Positions 12,501-23,100 of a DNA stretch of 64,000 nucleotides are shown here, piece after piece; within the stretch, counting starts at the first letter, position 1, and every line of letters starts with the position of its first letter. The translations under genes and the position numbers were made by a program. The DNA is taken from the NCBI RefSeq assembly GCF_963678635.1, contig NC_087067.1:60314594-60378593 (forward strand), read 5' to 3'. The notes beneath the pieces were generated by a model, which searched no databases, had not been told where the DNA came from, and was given only the letters and a program-made list of their open reading frames with translations. This stretch comes from Symsagittifera roscoffensis (lineage: Eukaryota > Xenacoelomorpha > Acoela > Convolutidae).

Positions 12501-13741
12501 TTTCCCTCCAACCAAGTCTTCTCCATTATTTTTAGATTTCATTTTAAGCCCTTTCTTTCGTGTTAAAACTGACCAAGAGGTTGGTGAAGTTTCACGCTCT
12601 CTTTTTGTAAGCATTCTTCCGTCAGCGGAACATTTTTGTTTGTTATTTTCGATATTTAATTTATCTTTTCTTTCTTTTGCAGAGTGAGAATGAAAATCTA
12701 CGACCTGATTGTTGAGAACCTCATCCTTTTGTTTTTTTTCGCTTCGAGTTGCTGCACTGTTTATTTTTTGATTCATTAATCAAAACTCTAGATGATGGTG
12801 TTTCGACATTCTTATCATCTACAATTTAGGTACCAATACAAAACTCATCGCTTGTTGTTTCGTCGTCGTTTTTCTCGTCGCTGGCATTATTGGAGCTTAG
12901 TTTTTGAGGGTATTGATTAATTGGATTATTGGTTTTTTGATTTCCTATGTTGCACCAATCATCATGATGACCTTTTTCTTGGCGTCCTGACATTTTGCAT
13001 TTTTGACATTCATGAGGTGAAGGTATGTGAAACGAGATTTCTACACCTTCCCACATCTTGAAACCATCCATTCTCGATTGTAAGATCAATACGTCAGCTT
13101 TTTATCGTTCTTCGTTTTGTATTTTAACTTAAAATTGCTCTTCCTGTGTAAACATACTGACCCGGTTCAGTTACGATACAGGTCTCACGTTGGAATATGG
13201 GGCTAATTATTATGTCTTGTGGCAATTGGAGAATTAATTTCGCTTCGATATCGTTGCATACATAAGGCAAATTCGACCATTTGATTTTGGCTAGTTTAGG
13301 GTAAATGTTCTTGGGTCTATGAGACCTTGGAAAGCATCCCATTGGAAATACCGTCCTGTTAAGTAGAATGATTCCTTCGCTTTTGATGCTAGTTATGAAT
13401 TGCTCTGCTTCGGGGGGAGCAATAACAATAACTGTCAATGTATGAAGTTTGCGGTCATCTTTCGTCACAGTTAATGTTTTTGAGAATGTTATCTTCTCTT
13501 GCATTGTTGTGGGGAATTGTTTCAGTATATCGGAAGCACAACTTCGATATGCCTGCGCCAGATTTTCAGCCAATTTTACATTTTCTCTCGAGAACGGGGG
13601 GATGATTTTGATTATTTGGATTTGTTTTGTTTCTGTCGTCGATTTGTTTGCTGTTAGCGCGTTACTGAATTTTGTCTCCGTTTCAATCAGCACTTCATGA
13701 GTAATTGGTAGCTGAGATTCCGTCAGTTGTTGTTGACGCAT
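12495..13741 (-). pseudogene. ORF1/Gag-like protein with a possible zinc knuckle, retroelement remnant
   Basis: The longest open stretch is 13,124-13,741 (205 aa), beginning at MRQQQLTESQLPITHEV. It runs on in other frames through 12,826-13,089 and 12,495-12,776. The middle part has CQKCKMSGRQEKGHHDDWC, which has Cys and His spacing like a zinc knuckle, and the last part is Lys/Glu/Ser-rich and polar. The order (nucleic-acid-binding ORF1 type, then the RT-associated domain) suggests one element read on the minus strand. It has frameshifts near 13,110 and 12,790. I cannot name the family. The first 205 residues resemble nothing I recognise with certainty. Confidence 0.45.
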
Positions 13742-14289
13742 GACTTGGTTTTATTCAATGGGGGGCAAAAAAGCCCGAGGATATACTTGAAAAAAAAGTT
13801 AGATTTTTCTCTTTCAAAATATAGAAATCAGAACATGCCTTTTTAAAAATAAATAGATAAAATAGTTTGAAATAAATACAAAGTTGAAAAAAAAAATTCG
13901 ATCAAAAAACACAAAAATGGGCGACGTCAACTTTTGCAAATTCTTAGTTGCCTGAGGAAGAAAATTTAGATTTTTAGCAACAAAATAAGCTTTTCGGTAT
14001 TTTTCGAACTGAATTTTGATTTTTGTCACGTTTCTTGTTCTTTCATCATTCTGTGCCGTTCGAGACCTCACTCTATCCCATCAGAACTCGAAATAATAAA
14101 TTTGATTTGAATGGGCGGGATGAGCGGCAGGTATGAAAAATGACTTAACTCAACATTAAGGACTTCGTAAATTTGTTTATTTTGCATCGTAATGTAATGG
14201 GGGAGTTGGATAATGTACCTTGGAATACGTTCTAAAAGTTTTTTTTGTTGAATAAAGAAAGTCATCTTCGAAGAAATTTTTGCTAAAAA
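13742..14289. other. AT-rich stretch with no supported gene
   Basis: It holds short open stretches on the minus strand (13,814-14,071; 14,068-14,322) with biased low-complexity composition and no motif. It separates the ORF1-like remnant from the Penelope-like element. Confidence 0.6.
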
Positions 14290-14295
14290 GTAAAA

Positions 14296-14360
14296 TTCAA
14301 ACGTTTTCGCAACTATGTGCATCGTCAGGATTTTTACAATAAACTACTCTAAATGACGAT
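14296..14360 (-). ncRNA. Possible degenerate hammerhead ribozyme remnant
   Basis: On the minus strand, in order: CGTC (near 14,358-14,355), CTGACGA (14,328-14,322), a short GCA/TGC pairing, then GCGAAAACG (14,310-14,302). CTGANGA and GAAA are the conserved hammerhead core, and Penelope-like elements are known to carry such ribozymes in their terminal repeats. The pairing is imperfect (an extra A after GAAA, weak stem I). A diverged partner lies at 39,416-39,475. The call rests on the core match and position only. Confidence 0.3.
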
Positions 14361-14370
14361 AAAACATCAA

Positions 14371-14609
14371 TTTACAAATGTTATTTACAATAAATCACAT
14401 ACAATTTGGTTCTAAACCATCATGATAAAAAATTAGCCAATCACCGTTGACCTCTAAATTACTATTAAGATTAAAATACTTTTAACCTCTAAAATTAATT
14501 AAACATTTTAAAATTAATTTGTCTGGAAGTTTCTGAGTCATAATTTCGATTTAGACATGTACGTTTTGAATAAAAAACCAAAAATATTTTGGGACTAAAT
14601 TTTCAGTGT
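14371..14609. other. Penelope-like 3' region, no gene
   Basis: AT-rich sequence between the endonuclease stop and the possible ribozyme. I see no further structure. Confidence 0.4.
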
Positions 14610-15815
14610 TTACTCCCTGCTCCTAAACTCATCGCGCGTGTTCAAGCCCGGTTTCTCTTTCCTGATATGTATTGCCTCTAGTGTTAGCAATTTTGTTTGG
14701 TTGTTTGACCTATCTATAATTTCCCAACTAAGATCTGCGCTATTTCCCTCCAGTTGGCATTGCTGAAGGTGGAGGCCTACCGGTGAGTCTGCTTTCTTAT
14801 GTTCCTCAATTCTAGTGGTCAAATGTCGAACAGTTTGTCCGACATAGGTGGAAGTGCATCCACTACATGACAGTTTATAAACCACTCTTGACTTGAGGTC
14901 ATTAGAAAATGCTGACTTCAGTGATGGTAAACATGATTGTAGTTTTCTTGTGGTGAAAACCACTTGAACGTTCGTTAATTTTCGTAACCTGTTAGCAAAA
15001 TATTGGCTCTGGTTACCTCTATATCGCACCATCAGCATTGGGGGCTTCTCATCCTTTGGTGATTGAACTGACAAACCCCTGTCACTATCCAGGGGCTTGC
15101 CTTTACCCTCGATGATCTTGCACAAGGCGTCTGAAGCCACCTTTGCGGACCAATTTTCAGGGTACTGATTTGTCAGCCATTGCGCCCTATTAGTTTCCAT
15201 AGCCTTATCAAGTTGCTCCCAGCTAGATGTACTCCTAAAAACCCTGTGTACAGTGCCTTGGATAACACTACGCTTATACTGAGTTGGGGCGCAGCTTCTA
15301 TAGTTCAGTATAGTCCCTGTATCTGTTGGTTTTGTTACCAACTGCAAGTTACACGCCTACCCTGCGATACATTTATGTTCAAATCCAGGAACGGCAAATT
15401 CCCCTCCGAATTAGTTTTCTCTAGAGTGAACTGCAAATTTGGATGAAGAGAATTGGCGGCATTGAGAAGACAACTCGGCTCCCCTCTGACTGTTCTAACA
15501 ATGTCATCCACATACCTGAGGAACAATTTCACCTGGGGAGTATCCTTCTCCTTGTTCTTAGCTCGGCAGCAGCTTTCACAGTACCAGACTATCTCGGTTA
15601 TTAACTCAGTTTTTTCCGCATTTTAGATGATACCAGTTTCGGCAACTCTAGCATTCAACCCCCTTTGATCTATATGTGACTTTCCTGCTGCAACATGGGC
15701 ACAAGCCGTTTTTGTCAATAATTTGCTGTACCCCCGTTCCCACCGGTATTTGTTGTCGTAGAGCAAAGTCATCTTCCATGCCTGCTGCCAATTCGACCCA
15801 TATATGATTTGGTGA
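14610..15815 (-). pseudogene. Penelope-like protein: PHD-like finger, RT fragment, GIY-YIG endonuclease
   Basis: In minus-strand order: a region around 15,545-15,800 reads, with stops and a shift, as a Cys-rich finger starting CPCC and continuing with a WYH..C block and a WYCESC end, the pattern of a PHD finger. Then 15,335-15,532 has RYVDDI, the reverse-transcriptase active-site block. Then 14,610-15,347 (245 aa) ends in a GIY-YIG-type endonuclease with YKLSCSGC, YVGQTVRHLTTRIEEH and a downstream HLQQC. The N-terminal two-thirds of a normal RT (fingers, motifs A and B) is missing between the finger and YVDD, so the protein is an internally deleted relic. The roles (reverse transcription and nicking of the target) are inferred from the family. 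Confidence 0.7.
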
Positions 15816-15917
15816 GCACCAAATCAAAGAGCTGGGTCAAGGGAATTATTAGACAACAATCAGACATTGTGAACAGATGAAGTAATTTTAAAAACATACA
15901 GTAGGGGGGAGGGACAT

Positions 15918-16821
15918 TGTAACATTCGTCTACTGCAGTCACACATGAGGCTTAAAAAAAATAGGCCCTATAACTATTGGCTCAAGAGTCAGGGACACTA
16001 TCTCTTGTGTTTTTCCACCTCAAATCAGTCGGAGCCAATTCGGTTCGCTTGTGACATGAGACTACGACCCGCTACTGCTTAAGGCTACTACCAAAATATC
16101 CCCCCACTCTAGAATTAAGAACGTCCCCATACTTAGGTCTCAAAATACCCAAAATACATGAACGCCGTTAAAAACCGGGTCGGAACAATCCGTTAAGTTA
16201 CTTTTTATTAAACAGTGGAACTTTGATCCATTTCAGATGGATCAACCTAAAACTCGCCTTACCTCAACTTAACAATCACAAAACTCACTCTAGAATTTAA
16301 ATTTGTACTCACATAGTAGCACGCTCAAGAATTGGGAAATAATCCAGTCGGCAATTATATCAAGAATCAATAAGGTAACTAAGATGAGTTTAATGTCTGT
16401 CAGTTTTAACAACAAAAACAAGTTTATACTCTAGACTGCAAGTTCTCGTGAACCATTGGGACACTCTAGCTGTCCACCTTTCCACCGAAGGTTCACTCTG
16501 GTCCAGTTAATAATAGTACTCCAATCACAACAATCCAGTTCGTGGGAATGCGCTCCTCTCTGTTTCAGATGGGACAGCTCTACTCTAGATTATTATTGCT
16601 ACTGAAATTGCGAATAGCAATTTCCCACTGATTTTTTCTAGCAACTTTCCCGCGATTGTCACTTGATTGTTCTGACTTCTCTTTTTTGATTTTCAGTTAT
16701 CGCGAGAAAATCGTGCATGACAGGCTCCATTCGAAATTTTGAAAAATTAAATTTCACTCCAAAATGAAGTGTTTTTTTGCTTCTCTCAAGGTCAAACTTC
16801 CAATTATGACCGACTGGCACA
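15918..16821 (-). repeat. 3' LTR of copy B
   Basis: It matches 38,200-39,102 along its full length and begins TGTAACATTC and ends CTGGCACA on the + strand. Differences cluster at 16,270-16,310, where about six substitutions fall within 40 bp. Just inside it, on the element's sense strand, is a short purine run, GGGGAGTA (16,829-16,822), a candidate polypurine tract. The small open stretches in it are not genes. Confidence 0.95.
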
Positions 16822-17250
16822 TACTCCCCGGACTCGAGATCGATTTCCTCATCGCGTGCTGTCTTCTGCCAGTGAGTCCCAGAGAACCGAGTGTTGCTCA
16901 AGATACAGTGCCAGTGGTCATTTACAGAAGTTTGCAGCAGACTTAAGCTTATCTACACCCCAAAATTCACAGCCATGTAAAATTTTCACACTATCGCTAA
17001 ACAGCAATCAAAATCTGCACACACCTGCACCCTTGAATTCTCGCTTTCTAAGCCAATCATTTAAAATTTCTTTTGTCCTATTCAATCACGAAATTGTCAT
17101 GCAGCATTTTGATTTATATAGTAAATATAGTATACTAATAACAATATTTGCTTTACTAAAATTTCTTTTTCGTGAATCCAAGTTTCACTCGGATCCACGC
17201 TCAAGCCCCCTTTCCCCTCTCAAGACTCAAGATCCATCCCATTTGCCCAT
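16822..17250 (-). other. 3' untranslated region of copy B
   Basis: No gene on the sense strand. It links the stop of the giant ORF to the 3' LTR and matches 11,099-11,507 of copy A. The 202-aa open stretch on the + strand (16,769-17,377) is antisense and an accident. Confidence 0.75.
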
Positions 17251-17907
17251 TCATCTCGCACTCTTCGCCTTGGAGGTACTGCACCCTGAAGTACTAGATA
17301 CGGCAAACTGTCTCAACAGTTCCTCTTCATCATCGGAGCTAATCACAATCTCCTCCCAAGCCTTCAACTGTTCATAGGATCGCATCCATTCTCTTTGCTC
17401 TTGCAACCTCTTTGCCTGGTTGGGTAATGCCTTCACCCTAGCTTCTCGGTTCAAACAAAAGGAGTTGTGCAGGCTCAAGCTCACGTTCTTCGCCAGGTCC
17501 TCTTCTAGTATCGATTCCCTCGCTTTGGTATTGTCTCTAGACATCTTACCCACTCTTTTCCATCCTGTCGTGATCGCATTACGATGGGTTAACAGGGGTC
17601 TCTTGAAAGCTTCCGGCCCAATCTCGGCCTGGAAGTGTCGATACTCCTTTTGATGTTTTCTCATGTGATCTTTCGTTGTCATGTACAACCAAGACGTCAG
17701 TGTCGCCCGAAACCATGGTAAGTACCTCAAGCGGCTCCATACATGTCTGACTTCCGTTGGTATGGCGAATACTTTGCACGCTGTCTCAAACAACTCGAGT
17801 CTCCTGCTGTAGTCTATCGCGTATACTGATTCAGCCGTTGGCGTCGTCGCCTCCCGATACTGCGTTATATTCTCTTCTATCCATCTCAGAGCCAACATCG
17901 TACTCAC
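17251..17907 (-). CDS. Giant extra ORF, C-terminal piece (218 aa)
   Basis: This is the tail of the giant protein, separated from 17,911-20,115 by a single in-frame stop (TAA after KVTL). Copy A reads straight through at the matching place, so this was not originally a separate gene. It is basic and helical-looking, with a Trp/Arg-rich segment (WLYMTTKDHMRKHQKEYRHF) and an Arg/Gln-rich helix (residues about 155-185). It ends in EEIVISSDDEE, a hydrophobic-then-acidic tract that looks like a SUMO-interaction motif, and a Ser/Lys-rich tail. The start given is the first Met after the stop. If the stop is not bypassed this piece may not be translated. Function unknown. Confidence 0.7.
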   Translation of the reverse strand: MSTMLALRWIEENITQYREATTPTAESVYAIDYSRRLELFETACKVFAIPTEVRHVWSRLRYLPWFRATLTSWLYMTTKDHMRKHQKEYRHFQAEIGPEAFKRPLLTHRNAITTGWKRVGKMSRDNTKARESILEEDLAKNVSLSLHNSFCLNREARVKALPNQAKRLQEQREWMRSYEQLKAWEEIVISSDDEEELLRQFAVSSTSGCSTSKAKSAR

Positions 17908-17910
17908 TAC

Positions 17911-20115
17911 TTAGAGCGTCACCTTCTGTCGGTGATCCGGTAGTCCGATCGACCGAATTTCTTCCACATCCCACACCAGGCAAAGGTTCTTGTGATCTGG
18001 ATACCACACAGTTTGTGCCAAACAGTGGCATGGGCATTCTCCATGGGAGATCTCAATGCTCCTGAGATTACGCTCCCCTGAGGCTTCCAAGAGAGGCTCA
18101 AGCTCCATCATTTTCTCATGCATCGTGTCGTTATCTTCCAGGTTTGGAGCACTTCCCACAGGTTTTCCGATTACGTTTTGTCTCTCGTGATCGCTTGTGT
18201 TTTCTCTCTCCAACTTCAGAAGTTCTTCTCCCCAGATTTCACTCAAGTCATCTCTCAATTCTTTTGGTACTGTCCCTCTGATTTTTCTCAACAACTTGTG
18301 CGAGTGATGCGATATCCGAGCCAACCTCACGCACTTGGGCACTGAGAAGGCCTTGTCCAACAGTACTCTCTGGCTGGATGCTTCCACCATCGCCATGTGC
18401 AGTGGGTAGTGACTTCCGCACAAATTGGCCATTATTGACCCTATCAGGGATTTTGCGTTCAATGGCAGGCCATAAGCTTCGCTCATGGGAAATCCCATTT
18501 CCGCCTCGAGACCAACCTTCCAGCTCCGGATGTGCTTTTGAGTCACCTGTAACACCCCAGGCCATGACTCTACGCTCAACGCCGTCACTAATTGATGTTC
18601 AGACTCTAGTCTTTCCAGTGACTGTAGACTACTCATTCTCGAGAAGAATCCGAGAGCTGTCGCTGTATTCACCGTGGTTCTCGCGTAACACTCCGCTACT
18701 ATTTGCACTTCACTTTTTTCCCTTTCTGTGATGTCTTCGAACCAAGTGACCAGGTCTTCTTTTTGAAATGACAGTATTCTGACGCATGATCGTCCATCGC
18801 AGGTGTGCTCTCCGTTTCCACACGCCGAATCCAAACAGCTACCCGGCTCCAATTTCTTTGCTGACCCGGGATTGCTCGTTTTTTCGCCTGGCTCTTGCAT
18901 CTGAGGTGAGATTAGTTTATGCAGCACACTCAACTTTGCCAGATCTTCATCTTCCGTTGGTGCTAACCTCACTCGCTCGGTGGTTTCCTCGATCAGACTC
19001 GCGTGGGGATGTGGACACCAGGAGGGTCTCAGTAGCTTCCATACCACTCCCAAGTTCGTGGTTAACAAGCCATTTCCATCGCCCATGTTCACTTCAACTC
19101 TCTTGTTTGAGCGCGGTATGCTTACCACCTCTGGTGTTTTCTCAAGAATCAGGCCCAGGCTCGGCCCCTCTTTTTCCACCGCGTCTATTTCCATTATTCT
19201 TTCTGTCCAAAACTTCAGTAGCTCCGCTACCTCATGGTTTCTGTGGGCGCCTCCAGCTTCCGAGTCTAAGAAGGGATTGTAGGCTATTCCCATCACTCCA
19301 GACACATATTGGTATTCCCCCTTCTCGCTGAGCTTCGAGTACTGCTCTGACGAGGCCAGGTTACGGTGAACATCATGTTCTTCCTCGAACTTCTTATTAT
19401 AAAACCTCCGTACCTCGTCTAGCTTTCTGTGGTTCTCTAGGGATAGTCTGGAACCATCTTCCTTTTCTATTCCTGTACTCTGATATACGTTCAAGATGAT
19501 CGTTGAGACCCTTTTTTCCATGGTTCTACTTCCGCTTGCTCTCTGGTGGCATGCCAGGATGGTGCTATCAGACATCATCGACATTATCCATCTCAAGAAA
19601 CATGTGGCATCTTTTCTTCTAGCCAGGCTCAAGCCTGAATTGTCCCTGGCTACGTGTTGCATCAGTGCCTGATACACACCTAGCTTCTTGCTTCCCAACT
19701 TCAGCCTGTCATACGAGGTCAATGTCTCCAACTCTATTCCCACCAGACTCCAGGTGAACATTAACTGTCTCGCAGTTCTAACGAAGGGATTCGCCATTAA
19801 TGGCGGTGCTGATGAGGGTGTCCTCATTGCCTCTTCAAAATGATCCTTCAACAAACTCTGCCAGGACCTCTTCAGATGATTTGCCATTTCTATCTTATTA
19901 ACCTCGGCTTTTTGCTGGGTGGCCCAATTGCGTCGCTTGCGAGCTACTCCACTGTCCAACTTCTTCAAGCAGTCCTCCATTTCCTTCAATGTTTCGAGGG
20001 CCACCCACCACGTCCGGGAAGTGTTCCTCGTCTTGTTCCTCTCCAATGGATCACTCGTCACTTGGTTGCTCATGTCCTGATGTGCCTTTGAGATCCATTC
20101 TTTGCCGACATCCAC
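17911..20115 (-). CDS. Giant extra ORF, middle piece (734 aa)
   Basis: Unassigned protein continuing the 1,994-aa piece upstream. Copy A shows the join: a one-base difference near 20,130-20,145 puts copy B out of frame and into a stop, and copy A has TAA where copy B has a Trp codon. Neither copy has the whole ORF intact. Residues 1-120 are charged and helical, with RKRRNWATQQKAEVNKIE. A Cys-rich cluster, CGNGEHTCDGRSC, lies near residue 430 and could bind metal. The rest is mixed alpha-type sequence without a motif I know. Conservation with 8,240-10,430 of copy A is high throughout, including the cysteines. No signal peptide or clear membrane span is seen. The Met at 20,115 is the first available, not a proven start. 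Confidence 0.75.
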   Translation of the reverse strand: MDVGKEWISKAHQDMSNQVTSDPLERNKTRNTSRTWWVALETLKEMEDCLKKLDSGVARKRRNWATQQKAEVNKIEMANHLKRSWQSLLKDHFEEAMRTPSSAPPLMANPFVRTARQLMFTWSLVGIELETLTSYDRLKLGSKKLGVYQALMQHVARDNSGLSLARRKDATCFLRWIMSMMSDSTILACHQRASGSRTMEKRVSTIILNVYQSTGIEKEDGSRLSLENHRKLDEVRRFYNKKFEEEHDVHRNLASSEQYSKLSEKGEYQYVSGVMGIAYNPFLDSEAGGAHRNHEVAELLKFWTERIMEIDAVEKEGPSLGLILEKTPEVVSIPRSNKRVEVNMGDGNGLLTTNLGVVWKLLRPSWCPHPHASLIEETTERVRLAPTEDEDLAKLSVLHKLISPQMQEPGEKTSNPGSAKKLEPGSCLDSACGNGEHTCDGRSCVRILSFQKEDLVTWFEDITEREKSEVQIVAECYARTTVNTATALGFFSRMSSLQSLERLESEHQLVTALSVESWPGVLQVTQKHIRSWKVGLEAEMGFPMSEAYGLPLNAKSLIGSIMANLCGSHYPLHMAMVEASSQRVLLDKAFSVPKCVRLARISHHSHKLLRKIRGTVPKELRDDLSEIWGEELLKLERENTSDHERQNVIGKPVGSAPNLEDNDTMHEKMMELEPLLEASGERNLRSIEISHGECPCHCLAQTVWYPDHKNLCLVWDVEEIRSIGLPDHRQKVTL

Positions 20116-20147
20116 TTCCCATGTCTGTCCGTTCGTTGAACCTCTCT

Positions 20148-23100
20148 TTACGTGTTTATCTTCTGAGGCTTGAAGTCTTCTTCCGATGTTGAACTGGTGG
20201 AAACCTCTATTTCCTTTTCTACCTCAAGTGGTCTTCTGAGCTCCGAGCTGTTCTTGTATGCCGCCGTCTTGCATCGGGCCAAAACTATGGGCGCCGTCTC
20301 TCTCAAGTTTCCTTCCGAAACAGCATCCACTGAAGGACTACCCAATCCTTCCACTTCTCTCTTCCTCTTGCGAGTCTTCACATCTCTGCTCGAGGGTGTT
20401 GTGGCTATCATCACTGATTCGACCTCCCCATCCACTCCTTCCAACTCTTGCATCCCCCCTGCTCGAGCCTTAAGGATATTAGTACTTTTAATCATATTAC
20501 TAGCCCCAACCTTATCCCTTTTTATATCATCAACTATTTTATCTACAGTTTTTTGTTTCAGAGTAGAGCTGTCCTCACATTTTTCTTCTCTGGCCTTCGA
20601 TCGTGAATTCCTCAGCTCAACCAGCTTGTTGAGCAGCTCTTTTCTTGCTTTCTCATCCAGGCCCGTTCCTATCAGGAGCGGTTCTGCAAACCTCACGACT
20701 GTGTCCCACAGTTCCTTCTTGAACTTGTCCAGCGTCGTCTCGCTGCCCACTTCTTGATTGAATTCTTCTAAGAACTCCTGCCAAGCGTCATCCTTAAGAG
20801 ATCCCAGGAACATGTCCCTGTTCCCTTCGAACGTGTTCTTCTCCCTTTCCTCCGAGCTCAAGAGTAACATCCCCATATTGAAGGTCTCACCTGCCAATGG
20901 CAATTCCAGGTTCTTCCGGGGGGACGGATTCAGAGGTGGGGTGGCAGTATCTGCCCAATTCTCCTCGCTCAAGTCTTTCAACAGCTCGTGAGTGGTGAGC
21001 TCCTCCCCTGATGGCCCTGGTTCAGGCGTATTCCCTATCTCCATGTCTTCTCCAGCTTCACTGAGAGTTTCATCCATACTCTCTTCCTCTGATTCATTTC
21101 TCCTTCTCTCGAGAATTCTTTTGAATCGGTCCTCAACGGGTCCACTCCTCTTGTCTCCAGGCGTGTCCACTGACAGTGGTGATGGTGTCGTAGAATCCAG
21201 CTTTTTGTATTCCGTCAGGGCTACATGCAGTTGACCTGCTGCATCTAGTTCTGTTCCCTCCTGTCTCATTTCTACCTGTTCCAAGCCATAGGGTGCCTTG
21301 TATTTTCTCGTGGCAAATTTCATGTCGTCCACCAATGCGACGTGCCCCTCCATCATGATCATCCTGCCATCATCCCATATGGGTAGCATGTTCTCAAGTC
21401 CCTCCTTCTCAAGAGTTCTCAAGACCTTCCGCACCTCATATCCGGGGGGCTGCGAACCTCTACTCTTTTTCGCTTGCGTCGTCCACGAATTTACCTTCGT
21501 CTCGCTGGTATGGAAGTAGACCGCCGCCGTGTAGCCGATGAACAGGGGATCCCAGCCATCCGTGAAATGCTTCTGCATTTCCTCCGTCGTCATCTTCGCT
21601 ATTATGGAGGGAACTACCAAGGGACTGTTCATTCCCAAGGTCATCCTCCTGACTGTCGGGAACTCAGGCATGGTGGCCGGGAGAATTTCTTTCTCCATTA
21701 TGGCCTCCAGCTCCCTCTTAACCAATGAAAAGCACTCCTTCCAGGCGGGAATTCTCAAGACTTCTCGTCCGTCGGCCGTCAATGGGTTAAAGTTCCAGAA
21801 CTTGGGGTACATTTCAATGAGGCCCTCTCGTTTGCCTCCCATTCTACATTGCATTTGTCCCCTGAAGTTGCACACTATCAGCTCGGCATCCTTCACTTTT
21901 CCAAAGAGTACCGTGTTGCTCATACGCGCTCTGAGCACCTCCTGCTGACACCAATTTAGCGCCGTCCCATCCAGTATACTGATGAGACTCAAGTGCGTCA
22001 CCGAGTGACGATACGTTGTCACCAGGGGATCTGGGAACGCGTACGTCACTGCTGGACCATAAATGCAGGTGACCACCTCCTCTAGACCCCGGATTATCCC
22101 CATTGGGTCCGACCTCATTGCCAGGCATAGGTCCGTCAACAGAGGCATCCCTCTGTTCGTCTTCTTCCATTCTTCTCTCGAGGTTGGATTCTCATCTTCA
22201 CCCGTCATGTGCCGATTTTGCATCATGAGGTATTGCACTAGCAACGTCTTCAACCCTGCGGCACACTTGTAGGAGCTGGTTTCAATGCTCGTGTGGACTC
22301 TCCCCATAGACAGAGGCTCTCCATATTCCATTAATCGATGAAACGACACCAATTCCCCATGGGTCAAGAGTACTAGTGCCAGGTACCCATCAACTCGAAG
22401 TGTCTCCACTCCTCGACTAAACATGTATGCTGGGCCCATGTTGAACAAGTATCTGTGGTAGACCAAATATAGGGCCAAGAGCAGGCTGATGGGCATGCCC
22501 AGTATCTCCTGCACGAAGGCTCCAAAGATAGTCGCCGTGGTACCGAATATTCCTGCCAAGAATTCCTTCTCCCAGCAAGGACTCAAGAACTTGAGAATCT
22601 CGTAATCCCTCCTAGTCTTCAATTCACCTTTGGCGTGCTCTCTCCAGAACCCTCCAATCGTCACTTCATTGGCAGCCGAGACAAATCTAGCCACCGTCAT
22701 GTCTCTTACTTCGGCCAGCTCCAGTTGCTTCTCTAGAAAACCCCAGACTTGTTTCACGAGGGGTGGTGCTTCCTCCCTCGTCTTGTTCGTGGCGTTCTCC
22801 AGCCTTGGTGTCAGGAATGGCCACCAGCCATTCTCTTGAGTCAAGCGATATTTCATCGATTCTAACTGCTTTTCCGTCTCGACCACATTTCTTCTCTCGT
22901 TGCTGGGACCTCTAGACTTGCTGGTGGAATTTGTGACCTTCACATCCATACTCCGAAACCACAAGCTGGCCGTCAACTGGCTTATCGCCGGGTGATCGTC
23001 CCCTATGACTGGGCTGAACTTAAGTTGCCTGGCAAAGTTCGATATCTCTAGCAAGAGTACCTCATCCAATACGATCAGGACATCGGCTAGTCCGTAAAAG

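Larger units (their letters stand above)
14290..15917 (-). mobile_element. Penelope-like element, 3' part (interrupted by copy B)
   Basis: The minus strand carries a PHD-like finger, an RT fragment with YVDD and a GIY-YIG endonuclease, in that order. Below it lies a terminal segment at 14,290-14,370 that resembles one at 39,405-39,480 on the far side of the 23-kb LTR element. The simplest reading is one Penelope-like element split by the LTR element's insertion at 15,917/39,103. GIY-YIG after RT is the hallmark of Penelope-like elements. Confidence 0.7.

Noticed and set aside
15913-15917. A clean 5-bp target duplication of copy B
   Set aside because: GACAT on the left does not match CATCT on the right; only ACAT overlapping the LTR end is shared, so it stays uncertain.
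16769-17377. 202-aa plus-strand ORF over the 3' untranslated region of copy B
   Set aside because: It is antisense to the untranslated region and the end of the giant ORF, and is broken in copy A.
18786-19331. Plus-strand ORFs of 60-200 aa opposite the copy B coding regions
   Set aside because: They are antisense shadows of long conserved minus-strand ORFs and have no motifs of their own.
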